A model generated the notes under the pieces. The model was not told the origin of the DNA. It made no database searches and saw only the letters and a list, made by a program, of their open reading frames with translations. Source: Phreatobacter oligotrophus (lineage in GTDB: Bacteria > Pseudomonadota > Alphaproteobacteria > Rhizobiales > Phreatobacteraceae). Taken from it: a DNA stretch of 64,000 bases. A program made the position numbers and the translations under genes. Each line of letters opens with the position of its first letter. Position 1 is the stretch's first letter. Positions 31,335 through 41,149 of this stretch are shown here, in pieces. The stretch covers positions 1-64,000 of the forward strand of contig NZ_PZZL01000003.1 of assembly GCF_003046185.1 (NCBI RefSeq), written 5' to 3'.

Positions 31335-31879
31335 ACTCGTCCTTGATCCCCGGCTGGCGGACCATGACGCCCGGCGACCTGCCGTCGGTGCTCGCCATCG
31401 CCGATGCCGTCCATCCCGACTTTCCCGAAGACCCCGCCATCTTCGCCGAGCGCCTCGCCCTCCATCCCGAGGGCTGCCGGGTGCTGGACCACGGGGACGC
31501 CATCCTCGCCTATGTGCTGAGCCACCCCTGGGCAGCCGAGAGCTGCCCGCCGCTGAACCGGCTGATCGGCGCCCTGCCCGCTCCGGCCGCCAGCTACTAC
31601 ATCCACGATCTCGCGCTCCTGCCCACCGCCCGCGGCAGCGGTGCCGCCCCTGCCATCGTCGCGGCGCTGGCGGAGCATGCGGCCCGTCTCGGGCTCCCCG
31701 CCATGAGCCTCGTCGCCGTCAACGGCTCGGCCGGGTTCTGGCGGCGCCAGGGCTTCGCCGAGGCCAGGGTCCCCGCCCTTGCCGAGAAGCTCGCAAGCTA
31801 TGGCGCGGACGCGCGTTTCATGGTGCGGGACCTCGTGCCCGGCCTTCGCCCATCTGCCACCGTGACATCGGCCTCATAA
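31331..31879 (+). CDS. GNAT-family N-acetyltransferase
   Basis: 182 residues with the GNAT layout: N-terminal [18 protein letters not shown], a central beta-strand [10 protein letters not shown] and the acetyl-CoA-binding loop [19 protein letters not shown] (R-x-x-G-x-G/A form), then [17 protein letters not shown]. It transfers an acetyl group to an unknown amine. It overlaps the CHAD gene by 4 bp, so msrA, chad and this gene form one operon. Confidence 0.87.
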   Translation: MNSSLIPGWRTMTPGDLPSVLAIADAVHPDFPEDPAIFAERLALHPEGCRVLDHGDAILAYVLSHPWAAESCPPLNRLIGALPAPAASYYIHDLALLPTARGSGAAPAIVAALAEHAARLGLPAMSLVAVNGSAGFWRRQGFAEARVPALAEKLASYGADARFMVRDLVPGLRPSATVTSAS

Positions 31880-31947
31880 TCTGCATCATGCCGCCACTTC
31901 CGGAGGCCGCCCGCGGCCGCCGCCCCGCGACAGGGACCTTCCGTTCC

Positions 31948-32274
31948 ATGAGTGCCTTTTCGCTTGCCGACCTCGAGGCGATCATCGCCGACCGTGCCGC
32001 GGCGCCGGCGTCCGAGAGCTATACGGCCGCCTCCCTCGCCAAGGGACCCGTGCACTGCGCCCGCAAGTTCGGCGAGGAGGCGATCGAGGCCATCATCGCC
32101 GCCACGGAGGGCCACCATCAGGGCCTCGTCGCCGAAAGCGCCGATGTCCTCTACCACCTGCTCGTCGTCTGGCGTGCCCGCGGCATCGGCCTCGACGAGG
32201 TCATGGCCGAGCTTGCCCGCCGCACCGCCCAGTCGGGTCATGCCGAAAAGGCGTCCCGCCCCAAGGCCTCCTGA
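31948..32274 (+). CDS. hisE: Phosphoribosyl-ATP diphosphatase (HisE)
   Basis: 108 residues from the ATG at 31948 ([13 protein letters not shown]); the frame is open to 31888 but that extension is not family-like. The all-alpha MazG-like core is visible: [10 protein letters not shown], the metal-binding [12 protein letters not shown] and [13 protein letters not shown]. It hydrolyses phosphoribosyl-ATP in the second step of histidine synthesis. The other his genes are not in the window. The hisE-coaA order seen here is common in Rhizobiales. Confidence 0.95.
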   Translation: MSAFSLADLEAIIADRAAAPASESYTAASLAKGPVHCARKFGEEAIEAIIAATEGHHQGLVAESADVLYHLLVVWRARGIGLDEVMAELARRTAQSGHAEKASRPKAS

Positions 32275-32289
32275 AGCCGGGAACAGTCC

Positions 32290-33270
32290 ATGCCCGCGAG
32301 CCTCGCAGCCGCCGCCCTCGTCGAGCCGGAAAACGGCAACCCGTCGCCCTATCGGCTGTTCTCCCGCGCCGAATGGGCGGAGAAGCGCGCCGACACGCCG
32401 ATGACCCTGACGCCGGAGGAGGTGGTGAAGCTGCGCTCCTTCACCGACAGGCTCTCCATCGAGGAGGTCGAGGCGATCTACCTGCCGATCTCCCGCCTCC
32501 TGTCCTTCTATGTCGCCGCCCAGCAGAAGCTGTCGCGCGCCTCGCAGTCCTTCCTCGGCGCCAAGGACGTGAAGATCCCCTTCGTCATCGGCGTCGCCGG
32601 CTCGGTGGCGGTGGGCAAGTCGACCACCTCGCGCGTGTTGCAGGCGCTGCTGTCGCGCTGGTCGAACACGCCGAAGGTCGATCTCGTCACCACCGACGGC
32701 TTCCTCTTCCCCAACGCCCATCTGGAGCGCGAGGGGCTGATGAAGAAGAAGGGTTTCCCCGAGAGCTACGACACCAAGGCTCTCCTGCGCTTCCTGGCCG
32801 CGGTCAAGGCGGGCGAGCGACATGTGCGCGCGCCTGTCTATTCCCACCTCGTCTATGACGTGGTGCCCGGCGCGTCCGTCGAGGTCGACCGCCCGGACAT
32901 CCTCATCGTCGAGGGCCTGAACGTGCTGCAGACCGGCCGGCCGCCGCGCGAGGGCAAGGCCATCCCCTTCGTCTCCGACTATTTCGACTTCTCGATCTTC
33001 ATCGATGCCGAGGAAGAGGTGCTGGAGCGCTGGTATCTCGACCGCTTCATGCGCCTGCGCGAGACCGCCTTCCGCGATCCGCAGAGCTATTTCCGCCGCT
33101 ATGCCGAGAAGTCGGATTTCGAGGCGATGAAGACGGCGCTGGCGCTGTGGTACGGCATCAACCTCGTCAACCTGCGCGACAACATCCTGCCGACCCGCCA
33201 CCGCGCCAAGCTCATCCTGAAGAAGGAGAGCGACCACCGCATCGAGAGCGTCAGCCTGCGGCGGGTGTGA
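32290..33270 (+). CDS. coaA: Type I pantothenate kinase (CoaA)
   Basis: 326 residues. P-loop GSVAVGKST near residue 105, then [12 protein letters not shown] and family segments [28 protein letters not shown], and a C-terminal [16 protein letters not shown]. It phosphorylates pantothenate, the first and regulated step of coenzyme A synthesis. It starts 15 bp after hisE, so the two are likely cotranscribed. Length and motifs are complete. Confidence 0.97.
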   Translation: MPASLAAAALVEPENGNPSPYRLFSRAEWAEKRADTPMTLTPEEVVKLRSFTDRLSIEEVEAIYLPISRLLSFYVAAQQKLSRASQSFLGAKDVKIPFVIGVAGSVAVGKSTTSRVLQALLSRWSNTPKVDLVTTDGFLFPNAHLEREGLMKKKGFPESYDTKALLRFLAAVKAGERHVRAPVYSHLVYDVVPGASVEVDRPDILIVEGLNVLQTGRPPREGKAIPFVSDYFDFSIFIDAEEEVLERWYLDRFMRLRETAFRDPQSYFRRYAEKSDFEAMKTALALWYGINLVNLRDNILPTRHRAKLILKKESDHRIESVSLRRV

Positions 33271-33322
33271 GGGGCATCTCCGAGGCCGGCCCTCTCTCTG
33301 GTTTCACTCGCGAACCGTCACG

Positions 33323-33413
33323 CGTCATGCCCGGCCTTGTGCCGGGCATCCACGAATTCCCTTCAGATGCGGTGTTCAAGTCGTGGATGGCCGGGACAAG
33401 CCCGGCCATGACG
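33323..33413. repeat. Dispersed palindromic repeat, family A copy 1
   Basis: 91 bp that is nearly a palindrome end to end (CGTCATGCCCGG ... CCGGCCATGACG). It contains a perfect inner hairpin (ATGCCCGGC, loop CTTGT, GCCGGGCAT) and a mirrored GGCCGGGACAAGCCCGGCC. A second copy is at 41707-41795. This is the structure of the REP/RIME-type intergenic elements of Rhizobiales. Confidence 0.8.
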
Positions 33414-33434
33414 GAAGGGGCGGTGCCAGACTGA

Positions 33435-33598
33435 ATGCCCCACCCTCACCCTCCCCTTTGCGCTTCGCTCCAAGGGGAGGGCGACCATGGCGCCGCGGGC
33501 CATCGGCACCGGCTGGGCCAGGCCCAGCCCATAAGAACGAGCGGGACGCCTTGGTCCCCCTCCCTGCGCGGAGCGCGGGGAGGGTGCGGGTGGGGCAT
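33435..33598. repeat. Long inverted repeat, family B copy 1
   Basis: Termini at 33435-33455 and 33578-33598 match as inverted repeats at 20 of 21 positions (ATGCCCCACCCTCACCCTCCC). They enclose inner hairpins such as CCCCTT...AAGGGG and an unrelated 120-bp centre. Together with the family A copy it fills the 420-bp gap between coaA and the enoyl-CoA hydratase gene; I see no gene there. Confidence 0.7.
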
Positions 33599-33690
33599 TT
33601 GAGCCCGCCATTCCCCCACCGGCGGAGATGACAGGCCCGCGCGCCTCCGCTAGCTCTCCTCGCCTGCTCATCTCCCAACGAGGACCGTCC

Positions 33691-34467
33691 ATGGCCAGCT
33701 ACGAGACCCTCATCGTCGAGACCCGCGGCAAGGTGGGCCTCGTCACGCTCAACCGGCCGAAGGCCCTGAACGCCCTGAACAGCCAGCTCATCGCCGAGCT
33801 CAACACCGTCCTCGACGGTTTCGAGCGCGATCCCGGCATCGGCTGCATCGTCATCACCGGCTCGGAGAAGGCCTTCGCCGCCGGCGCCGACATCATGGAG
33901 ATGAAGGACAAGACCTACCCCGAGAGCTATCTCGAGGACTTCATCACCTCCTGGGACCGCGTCGCCCAGCGCCGCAAGCCGATGATCGCGGCGGTGGCCG
34001 GTTTCGCCCTCGGCGGCGGCTGCGAGCTCGCCATGATGTGCGATTTCATCCTCGCCGCCGACACCGCGAAGTTCGGCCAGCCCGAGATCAAGCTCGGCGT
34101 CATGCCGGGCGCTGGCGGCACCCAGCGCCTCACCCGCTTCGTCGGCAAGTCCAAGGCGATGGAAATGTGCCTCACCGGCCGCATGATGGATGCGGCGGAG
34201 GCCGAGCGCGTCGGCCTCGTCTCGCGCGTCATCCCGGCCGCCGAGCTGGTGGATGAGGCCGTGAAGGTCGCCTCCCAGATCGCCGACATGTCGCTGCCGA
34301 CCGTCATGATGACCAAGGAATCGGTGAACCGGTCCTACGAAACCACCCTTGCGGAGGGCATCCGTTTCGAGCGCCGCGTGTTCCACGCGATGTTCGCTCT
34401 CGCGGACCAGAAGGAAGGCATGGGCGCCTTCGCCGAGAAGCGGAAGCCGGCCTTCAAGAACCGCTGA
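33691..34467 (+). CDS. Enoyl-CoA hydratase
   Basis: 258 residues from the ATG at 33691, preceded by an AACGAGGA site. Crotonase-fold motifs are in order: [11 protein letters not shown], the oxyanion-hole segment [21 protein letters not shown] with the first catalytic Glu, and [17 protein letters not shown] with the second. It adds water across the double bond of 2-enoyl-CoA in beta-oxidation. The C-terminal [12 protein letters not shown] is typical of the short-chain enzyme. A malonyl-CoA decarboxylase gene lies downstream on the same strand, consistent with acyl-CoA metabolism. Confidence 0.94.
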   Translation: MASYETLIVETRGKVGLVTLNRPKALNALNSQLIAELNTVLDGFERDPGIGCIVITGSEKAFAAGADIMEMKDKTYPESYLEDFITSWDRVAQRRKPMIAAVAGFALGGGCELAMMCDFILAADTAKFGQPEIKLGVMPGAGGTQRLTRFVGKSKAMEMCLTGRMMDAAEAERVGLVSRVIPAAELVDEAVKVASQIADMSLPTVMMTKESVNRSYETTLAEGIRFERRVFHAMFALADQKEGMGAFAEKRKPAFKNR

Positions 34468-34586
34468 AACGCATGGCTGCCGGGCATTCCGGCCGCGCGC
34501 AGGAGCCCTGCGAGCGGACGGGATGGCGCGGCCGGCGGTTTGGTCTCACATCGAAGCTTCGCGAGGAGTTCCTCGGAGGTTTCGTC

Positions 34587-34877
34587 ATGACCGTATCTCT
34601 GGCCGATGTCGTCACGGCCCATGCGAGCCGCTATCTCCAGCAGCTCTGCAAGCACTGGAGCCACAAGTTCTCCGTCTCCTTCGACGAGAGGCAGGGCAAG
34701 GTACCGTTCAGCGAGGATGCCGCCCTGGTGCTGAGCGCCAATGGCGACGTCCTGAGCCTGCGCCTCGAGGCGCCGGTGGACCGCATCCCCACCCTCGAGG
34801 AGGTCGTCGCCGACCACCTCAAGCGCTTCGCCTTCCGCGAGGACGATTTGCGGATCGACTGGCAGCCCATCGGCTGA
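34587..34877 (+). CDS. DUF2218 family protein
   Basis: 96 residues from the ATG at 34587, with a CGGAGGT site 6 nt upstream. The sequence follows the DUF2218 pattern: ASRYLQQLCKHWSHKF near the N-terminus, then VLSLRLEAP and a C-terminal VADHLKRFAFREDDLRIDW. Members often accompany siderophore or metal genes, but no such gene is adjacent here. The function is unknown. It is separated from the enoyl-CoA hydratase gene by 119 bp. Confidence 0.85.
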   Translation: MTVSLADVVTAHASRYLQQLCKHWSHKFSVSFDERQGKVPFSEDAALVLSANGDVLSLRLEAPVDRIPTLEEVVADHLKRFAFREDDLRIDWQPIG

Positions 34878-34970
34878 TCGGCGCGGCGAGAAGGCCTCTC
34901 GCCGCGGCGCAGCATTCTGTGGCAGCATGATCCCCGCCGGGCGCCTCGCCCGGATGAGGGAGGCCCGCCA

Positions 34971-36299
34971 ATGACCTTCGTCTCCGACCTCCTGGCTTCG
35001 GTGTCGCGCCGCAGCCGCGAGCTCATCGGCCTGAAAGCGGTGGAAGCTCCGCCGCGCCATGCCGCCGACGTCACCGCCCTCGCCCGCACCCTGCTCTCCC
35101 GCCGCGGCGAAGCCTCCGGCACCGCCGTCGCCCGCGCCATCCTCGACGCCTATCGCCTTCTCGACGCCCCCGGACGCCTTGCGGTCCTGCGCGACCTCTC
35201 CGGCGGCTTCGGCGCCGATCGCGCCAGGCTCGACGCCGCCATCGCCGCCTATCAGGCCGACCCGTCGCCGGCCTGCGCGGCGACCCTCCACGCCGCCGCC
35301 GAGCCGCGCCGCCAGGAGCTCATCCGCCGCCTCAACCTCGCCCCGCGCGGCACGCTCGACCTCGTCCGCCTGCGCGACGACCTGCTGGCGCATCTGCCGG
35401 ACAATCCCGATCTGAAGGTGCTGGACGACGACCTCGTCCATCTCTTCTCGTCCTGGTTCAACAGGGGGTTCCTGGTCGTGAGGCGCATCGACTGGTCGAC
35501 GCCGGCCAACATCCTCGAAAAGATCATCCGCTACGAGGCGGTCCACGAGATCCGCGACTGGGACGACCTGCGCCGCCGCCTCCAGCCCGAGGACCGGCGC
35601 TGTTACGCCTTCTTCCATCCCCGTCTGGAAGATGAGCCGCTCATCTTCGTCGAGGTGGCGCTGACCGCCGAGATCCCCGGCGCCATCGGTCCGCTCATCG
35701 CCGAGGAGGGCACGCCGCTCGCGGCGGACGACGCCCGCGTCGCGGTCTTCTATTCCATCTCCAACTGCCAGACCGGCCTTGCCGGCATCTCCTTCGGCTC
35801 GCTGCTTATCAAGCAGGTGGTGGAGGAGCTGAAGCGCGAGTTACCGAAGCTCACCACCTTCGTCACGCTATCCCCCGTGCCGGGCTTTGCGAAATGGCTC
35901 GCCAAGGAGCGCAAGACCGAGACGGGCTTCCTCCTCGACGAGGAGCGCACGCTTCTCGACGCGCTCGATGCGCTGGACTGGCGGGCGGACAGCCTGCGCG
36001 CCCAGAAGATCGACAAGCTGCTCGCGCGCTGCGCCGCCCGCTATTTCCTCACCGCCAAGACCAGCGGCAACCGGCCGCTCGACCCTGTCGCGCGCTTCCA
36101 TCTCGGCAATGGCGCGCGGCTGGAGCGCATCAACACCGGCGCGGACCTGTCGGAAGCGGGCCTGCGCCAGTCCCATGGCGTGATGGTCAACTACCTCTAC
36201 GACCTCGGCCGCATCGAGGAGAACCACGAGGCCTATGCCGAGCGCCGCGAGATCGTCGCGGCCGGGCCGGTGAAGAAGCTGGCCGAGCAGAAGGGTTAG
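34971..36299 (+). CDS. Malonyl-CoA decarboxylase
   Basis: 442 residues. The helical N-terminal domain (about 1-150) and GNAT-like catalytic domain of malonyl-CoA decarboxylase are evident: SSWFNRGFLVVRRIDWSTPA, YEAVHEIRDWDDLRRRL, CYAFFHPRLEDEPLIFVEVAL, FYSISNCQTGLAGISFG and LTTFVTLSPVPGF. The last has the Ser/Pro-rich loop near the active site. It converts malonyl-CoA to acetyl-CoA, and so either detoxifies malonate or relieves inhibition of fatty-acid oxidation. Gene order does not include a malonate transporter or ligase, so its partner pathway is uncertain. Confidence 0.93.
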   Translation: MTFVSDLLASVSRRSRELIGLKAVEAPPRHAADVTALARTLLSRRGEASGTAVARAILDAYRLLDAPGRLAVLRDLSGGFGADRARLDAAIAAYQADPSPACAATLHAAAEPRRQELIRRLNLAPRGTLDLVRLRDDLLAHLPDNPDLKVLDDDLVHLFSSWFNRGFLVVRRIDWSTPANILEKIIRYEAVHEIRDWDDLRRRLQPEDRRCYAFFHPRLEDEPLIFVEVALTAEIPGAIGPLIAEEGTPLAADDARVAVFYSISNCQTGLAGISFGSLLIKQVVEELKRELPKLTTFVTLSPVPGFAKWLAKERKTETGFLLDEERTLLDALDALDWRADSLRAQKIDKLLARCAARYFLTAKTSGNRPLDPVARFHLGNGARLERINTGADLSEAGLRQSHGVMVNYLYDLGRIEENHEAYAERREIVAAGPVKKLAEQKG

Positions 36300-36337
36300 G
36301 CGCTGGTGCGGTACTGCCCGGCCTGCCGGGTGCCGTT

Positions 36338-36491
36338 GCCCCTCACCCTTCCCTCTCCCCGCAAGCGGGGAGAGGGGGACCACGACGTCGCGGTCCTTCT
36401 CAGGCGAAGTGCCAAGCGCAACGGCTCATGAATCTGACGCCACGCTGTTGCCCCCTCTCCCCGCTTGCGGAGAGAGGGAAGGGTGAGGGGC
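36338..36491. repeat. Long inverted repeat, family B-like
   Basis: A 154-bp block in the gap between malonyl-CoA decarboxylase and the hydrolase gene. Its ends GCCCCTCACCCTTCCCTC... at 36338 and their complement at 36467-36491 match at 24 of 25 positions. A perfect CTCTCCCCGC/GCGGGGAGAG hairpin is visible inside the left arm. The gap (36300-36591) holds no gene. Confidence 0.7.
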
Positions 36492-36591
36492 CAATCCAAC
36501 CCCTCCGACCCCTCGTAACGTCCGGGTGATCGCTGCAACCGAACGGCCCCGTCCGCCGTTCCCGCATCAACCGATGCCGCAGGAGCCCTGA

Positions 36592-37422
36592 TTGACCACG
36601 TCCCATCCCAACCGCCGCGGCCTCGTCGCCGGCGCGCTCGCCACCCTCACCCTCCCCGCCGCCCCGGCCCTCGCACAGGGCCTGCCGACCCGCGACATCG
36701 CCTTCGGCCCCCATCCCCGCCAGATGCTCGACATCTACCTGCCGTCCGGGCCGGTCGCCCGCGCGCCGGTAGCCTTCTTCATCTATGGCGGCTCCTGGTC
36801 GAGCGGCGACAAGGGCACCTATGGCTTCGTCGGCGACGCCTTCGCCTCGCGTGGCTATGTCACCGTCATTGCCGACTACCGCCTCGTGCCGGAGGTGCGC
36901 TTCCCCGCCTTCATCGAGGATGGCGCGGCGGCCCTCGCCACCGTCCGCCGCATCATCGGCCGCTATGGCGGCGATGCCGACCGCCTGCATCTCCTCGGCC
37001 ATTCGGCCGGCGCCTACAACGCCATGATGCTGGCGCTGGACCCGCGCTACCTCGCTCGTGCCGGCGCGCCGCGCTCCGCCATCCGCGCCGCGGCCGGTCT
37101 CTCCGGCCCCTACGACTTCCTCCCCCTCGACGTCGCCGCGACGCGCGCCGCCTTCGGCAATGCCCGCAATCCCGCCGAGACCCAGCCGATCAGCTTCGCC
37201 CGGCGTGGCGCGCCCCGCATCTTCCTCGGCACCGGCACGGCGGACACCACCGTCCTGCCCCGCAACACCGACGCGCTGGCCGCGCGCCTGCAAGGCGCCG
37301 GAGTGCCTGTCACCGTCCGGAAGTATGACGGCGTCGGCCATGCCGGCACCGTCCTGGCGCTGGCGCCGCTCCTGCGCTTCACGCCGGTCCTCGACGACGT
37401 CACGCGGTTCTTCGGCGCCTGA
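36592..37422 (+). CDS. Exported alpha/beta-hydrolase (esterase/lipase-like)
   Basis: 276 residues with a TTG start at 36592, preceded by GCAGGAG. A signal peptide with paired arginines (NRRGLVAGALATLTLPAAPALAQ) predicts export. The mature part has the hormone-sensitive-lipase-like layout: oxyanion motif FFIYGGSW, YRLVPEVRFPAF, the nucleophile elbow GHSAGAYN, and a C-terminal His in DGVGHAG with an Asp-bearing TADTTVLP segment. It probably cleaves a carboxylic ester in the periplasm; the substrate is unknown. Confidence 0.88.
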   Translation: MTTSHPNRRGLVAGALATLTLPAAPALAQGLPTRDIAFGPHPRQMLDIYLPSGPVARAPVAFFIYGGSWSSGDKGTYGFVGDAFASRGYVTVIADYRLVPEVRFPAFIEDGAAALATVRRIIGRYGGDADRLHLLGHSAGAYNAMMLALDPRYLARAGAPRSAIRAAAGLSGPYDFLPLDVAATRAAFGNARNPAETQPISFARRGAPRIFLGTGTADTTVLPRNTDALAARLQGAGVPVTVRKYDGVGHAGTVLALAPLLRFTPVLDDVTRFFGA

Positions 37423-37550
37423 GGAACGCCGGGCGGCGTAACAGGGTTACCTGTCTCACCCAACCGTGTCTTGGTGACGCCCGCGGCTCATCCCTAGGCT
37501 TTCCCCGAGATGCCGCCGTGGAACAAGGCATCACGTCCGGGGAGGACACC

Positions 37551-38195
37551 ATGACCAAGATCCTGAAACTTGCGCTCGCGGGCGCCTGCGCCTCCGTGCT
37601 CACCGCCGGAGCGGCGATGGCGCAGCAGGGGCCGCTCGGCTTCTTCATCACCTCGGCGCCGCTCGATGGCGGCAATCTCGGCGGCCTCGCCGGCGCCGAC
37701 CGCCATTGCCAGGCGCTGGCCGCCGCCGTGGGCGCCGGCAACCGGACCTGGCGGGCCTATCTGTCGACGCAAGGGGCCGGCGCGGTGAATGCCCGCGACC
37801 GCATCGGCCGCGGCCCCTGGGCCAATGCCCGCGGCGTCGTGATCGCGGCGAATGTCGCCGAGCTGCATGGCACCAACAACCTGACCAAGCAGACCGCCCT
37901 CACCGAGAGCGGCGCCATGGTCAATGGCCGCGGCGACACGCCGAACGAACACGACATCCTCACCGGCACCCAGACCGACGGCACGGCCTTCTCGGGCGAT
38001 GCCGACCGCACCTGCGGCAACTGGACGAAGAACGGCGAGGGCTCGGCCATGGTCGGCCACCACGACCGCATGGGCCTCAACACCGAGCCGCCGGCGCTGT
38101 CCTGGAACGCCTCGCACCCCTCGCGCGGCTGCGACATGCCCTCGCTGCGCGCCACCGGCGGCGGCGGCCGCTTCTACTGCTTCGCCGCGGACTGA
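37551..38195 (+). CDS. Exported lectin-like protein, function unknown
   Basis: 214 residues from the ATG at 37551 (GGGGAGGA site). The signal peptide ends at AAMAQ. The mature part is rich in Gly, Asn and aromatic residues, with paired cysteines (HCQAL, TCGNW, GCDMP, YCFA) and motifs WRAYLSTQG, NEHDILTGTQTDG and SWNASHPSRGC. Those motifs recall the C-type-lectin/collagen XV-like fold that is often annotated simply as 'lectin' in Rhizobiales. It may bind sugars in the periplasm. Transcribed toward pnp with a hairpin terminator between. Confidence 0.72.
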   Translation: MTKILKLALAGACASVLTAGAAMAQQGPLGFFITSAPLDGGNLGGLAGADRHCQALAAAVGAGNRTWRAYLSTQGAGAVNARDRIGRGPWANARGVVIAANVAELHGTNNLTKQTALTESGAMVNGRGDTPNEHDILTGTQTDGTAFSGDADRTCGNWTKNGEGSAMVGHHDRMGLNTEPPALSWNASHPSRGCDMPSLRATGGGGRFYCFAAD

Positions 38196-38216
38196 GGTCG
38201 CTATTCCCCGAACGCA

Positions 38217-38244
38217 AGAAGGGCGGCCCGAGGGCCGCCCTTCT
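38217..38244. terminator. Bidirectional Rho-independent-like hairpin
   Basis: A perfect 12-13 bp stem, AGAAGGGCGGCCC paired with GGGCCGCCCTTCT, lies between the stop of the lectin-like gene and the stop of pnp. The stem ends in A/T-rich bases on both sides, so it could terminate both convergent transcripts. Confidence 0.85.
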
Positions 38245-38279
38245 GATGTCTGGAGCCTTGCGGGAAGGCCGCCGGCGGA

Positions 38280-40430
38280 TCACTCCGCGGCGTCGCCCTC
38301 TTCGGCGGCGGCTTCCTTCTGCTTCTTCTCGAGGTCCTCGCCGGTCGCCTGGTCGACGACCTTCATGGACAGGCGGGTCTTGCCGCGATCGTCGAAGCCG
38401 AGCAGCTTCACCTTCACCTTGTCGCCCTCCTTGACCACATCGGTCACCTTGCCGACGCGCTGGTTGGCGAGCTGGGAGATGTGGACGAGGCCGTCGCGCG
38501 AACCGAAGAAGTTCACGAAGGCGCCGAAGTCCACGACCTTCACGACGGTGCCGTCGTAGATCATGCCGAGCTCCGGCTCCTGGGTGATCGACTTGATCCA
38601 GTTGACGGCGGCGCGGATGGACTCGCCGTTGGCCGAGGCCACCTTCACGGTGCCGTCGTCCTCGATGTTCACCTTGGCGCCGGTCTTCTCGACGATCTCG
38701 CGGATCACCTTGCCGCCGGTGCCGATGACTTCGCGGATCTTGTCGGTCGGGATCTTGAAGCTCTCGATGCGCGGCGCGTGCTCGCCGAGCTCGGCGCGGG
38801 CCGCGGTGAGGGCCTTGGCCATCTCGCCGAGGATGTGCTCGCGACCGCCCTTGGCCTGGCCGAGGGCGACCTTCATGATCTCCTCGGTGATGCCGGCGAT
38901 CTTGATGTCCATCTGCAGCGAGGTGATGCCCTCGGCGGTGCCGGCCACCTTGAAGTCCATGTCGCCGAGATGGTCCTCGTCGCCGAGGATGTCGGACAGG
39001 ACCGCATAGCGCTCACCCTCGAGGATGAGGCCCATGGCGATGCCCGCCACCGGACGCTTCAGCGGCACGCCGGCGTCCATCAGCGCCAGCGAGGCGCCGC
39101 AGACGGTGGCCATGGACGAGGAACCGTTGGACTCGGTGATCTCCGACACGACGCGGATCGTGTAGGGGAACTCGTGGTTGGCGGGCAGCATCGGGTGGAT
39201 GGCGCGCCAGGCGAGCTTGCCGTGGCCGATCTCGCGGCGTCCGGGACGGCCCATGCGGCCGGCCTCGCCCACCGAGAAGGGCGGGAAGTTGTAGTGAAGG
39301 AGGAAGTTCTCCTTGTAGGTGCCGGTCAGCGAGTCGATGAACTGCTCGTCCTCAGCGGTGCCGAGCGTGGTGACGACCAGCGCCTGGGTCTCGCCGCGCG
39401 TAAACAGCGCCGAACCGTGGGTGCGCGGCAGGACGCCGGCCTCCGAGACGATCGGGCGGACCGTGACGAGGTCACGGCCGTCGATGCGGCTGCCGGTGTC
39501 GAGGATGTTCCAGCGGACGACCTTGGCCTCCAGCTCCTTGAAGACGCCGGCCACGACCTGCTTGTCGAACTTGCCCTCGCCCTCGCCGGCGAAAGCCTCG
39601 ATGGCCTTCTTCTTCACCTCGCCGACGGCGGCGTAGCGGGCGGTCTTCTCGCGGATCGAATAGGCGGCGCGCAGGTCCTTCTCGACCAGGGCCAGCATCT
39701 GCGTCTCCAGCGCCGAATGGTCCGGCGGGGTGAAGTCGCGGGGCTCCTTGGCGGCCTTCTCGGCGAGCGAGATGATCGCGTTGATGACCGGCTGGAAGTA
39801 CTTGTGGCCGAACATGACGGCGCCGAGCATGACCTCCTCGGACAGCTCCTGCGCCTCGGACTCCACCATCAGCACGGCGTCGGCGGTGCCGGCAACGACG
39901 AGGTCGAGCTTCGACTCTTTCATGTCGTCGACATAGGGGTTCAGGACGTACTCGCCGTCGATGTAGCCGACGCGGGCGGCGCCCACCGGGCCCATGAAGG
40001 GAACGCCGGAGAGGGTCAGGGCAGCCGAGGCGGCGACCATGGCCACCACGTCCGGATCGTTCTCGAGGTCATGCGAGAGCGTGGTGACGATGACCTGCGT
40101 CTCGTTCTTGTAGCCCTCGACGAAGAGCGGGCGGATCGGGCGGTCGATGAGGCGGGAGATCAGCGTCTCGCGCTCGGTCGGCTGGCCCTCGCGCTTGAAG
40201 TAGCCACCGGGGATGCGGCCCGCGGCGAAGAACTTCTCCTGGTAGTTCACGGTCAGGGGGAAGAAGTCGATGCCGGCCTTCGGCTCGTAGTTGGAGACGA
40301 CGGTGGCGATGACGGTGGTCTCGCCATAGGTGGCGATGACGGCGCCATGGGCCTGGCGGGCAACCTTGCCCGTCTCGAGGACCAGCTTGCGGCCACCCCA
40401 GGTCAGTTCCTCGCGATGAATGTCGAACAT
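38280..40430 (-). CDS. pnp: Polyribonucleotide nucleotidyltransferase (PNPase)
   Basis: 716 residues from the ATG at 40430 ([13 protein letters not shown]), with an AAAGGAAA site upstream. Two RNase PH-like domains flank a helical linker (family segments [27 protein letters not shown] and [14 protein letters not shown]). They are followed by a KH domain ([20 protein letters not shown]) and a C-terminal S1 domain ([21 protein letters not shown]). It degrades RNA phosphorolytically from the 3' end as part of the degradosome. Placed downstream of rpsO, as usual. The E-rich C-terminus is typical. Confidence 0.98.
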   Translation of the reverse strand: MFDIHREELTWGGRKLVLETGKVARQAHGAVIATYGETTVIATVVSNYEPKAGIDFFPLTVNYQEKFFAAGRIPGGYFKREGQPTERETLISRLIDRPIRPLFVEGYKNETQVIVTTLSHDLENDPDVVAMVAASAALTLSGVPFMGPVGAARVGYIDGEYVLNPYVDDMKESKLDLVVAGTADAVLMVESEAQELSEEVMLGAVMFGHKYFQPVINAIISLAEKAAKEPRDFTPPDHSALETQMLALVEKDLRAAYSIREKTARYAAVGEVKKKAIEAFAGEGEGKFDKQVVAGVFKELEAKVVRWNILDTGSRIDGRDLVTVRPIVSEAGVLPRTHGSALFTRGETQALVVTTLGTAEDEQFIDSLTGTYKENFLLHYNFPPFSVGEAGRMGRPGRREIGHGKLAWRAIHPMLPANHEFPYTIRVVSEITESNGSSSMATVCGASLALMDAGVPLKRPVAGIAMGLILEGERYAVLSDILGDEDHLGDMDFKVAGTAEGITSLQMDIKIAGITEEIMKVALGQAKGGREHILGEMAKALTAARAELGEHAPRIESFKIPTDKIREVIGTGGKVIREIVEKTGAKVNIEDDGTVKVASANGESIRAAVNWIKSITQEPELGMIYDGTVVKVVDFGAFVNFFGSRDGLVHISQLANQRVGKVTDVVKEGDKVKVKLLGFDDRGKTRLSMKVVDQATGEDLEKKQKEAAAEEGDAAE

Positions 40431-40675
40431 TGTCTTTTCCTTTCTCGGACGGATCGGACGACGGACAGCCATGCGCAAGACGGCGAGAGGCTCGGTCCGG
40501 GCCTTATCGGCCCCGAGCCCCTTGCGATCCTGCCATGGCGGTCGGGTTGTCCAGTGTCGTGCCTTTGTGGCGTGGCCGGCGCGCGGACCGCGCCCGGCCT
40601 TTTGCGGATGCCGTGATCGGCACCCGGAATGCGGCTCGGCCCCGCGCGATCACTCGCCGGGGCCGGTCCGAAGGG

Positions 40676-40945
40676 TCAGCGGCGGATGCCGAGACGCTCG
40701 ATCAGCGTCTTGTAGCGGGCCTCGTCCTTGCGCTTGACGTAGTCGAGCAGCGAGCGGCGGGCGGAAACCATCTTCAGGAGGCCGCGGCGGGAATGGTTGT
40801 CCTTGGCGTGGCTCTTGAAGTGCTCGGTCAGGTTGGTGATGCGCTCGGTGAGGATGGCCACCTGGACCTCGGGCGAACCGGTGTCGCCGGCCTTGGTGGC
40901 ATATTCCTTGATGAGCTCGGCCTTGCGGGCGTCGGAGATCGACAT
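40676..40945 (-). CDS. rpsO: 30S ribosomal protein S15
   Basis: 89 residues, the normal length, beginning [18 protein letters not shown] and containing [17 protein letters not shown] and [19 protein letters not shown]. It binds 16S rRNA in the platform of the small subunit and often represses its own translation. Upstream of pnp on the same strand with a 245-bp gap that is GC-rich and can fold. In other bacteria this gap carries an RNase III site for pnp control; I cannot confirm one here. Confidence 0.98.
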   Translation of the reverse strand: MSISDARKAELIKEYATKAGDTGSPEVQVAILTERITNLTEHFKSHAKDNHSRRGLLKMVSARRSLLDYVKRKDEARYKTLIERLGIRR

Positions 40946-41149
40946 CGGCAGATCCTTTTGAATGAGGGGACTGAAGACGGCCGGGCCGGGATGTCGTCCA
41001 GCGCGGTCGGATGACCGGGGCGAGGTGCCGCCGGATCGGCGCCCGTGAAAGGCTCCGAAGGCGCGGCTTATACACGAAAATGGCAGCAAGGGAAGCGCGG
41101 GCCCGCCGTTCCCGTTTCATTCCGGCCGAAGCAGCGGCATGATGCGCCG

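Noticed and set aside
38481-40616. A 711-codon plus-strand frame
   Set aside because: Antisense of pnp, which is unmistakable on the other strand.
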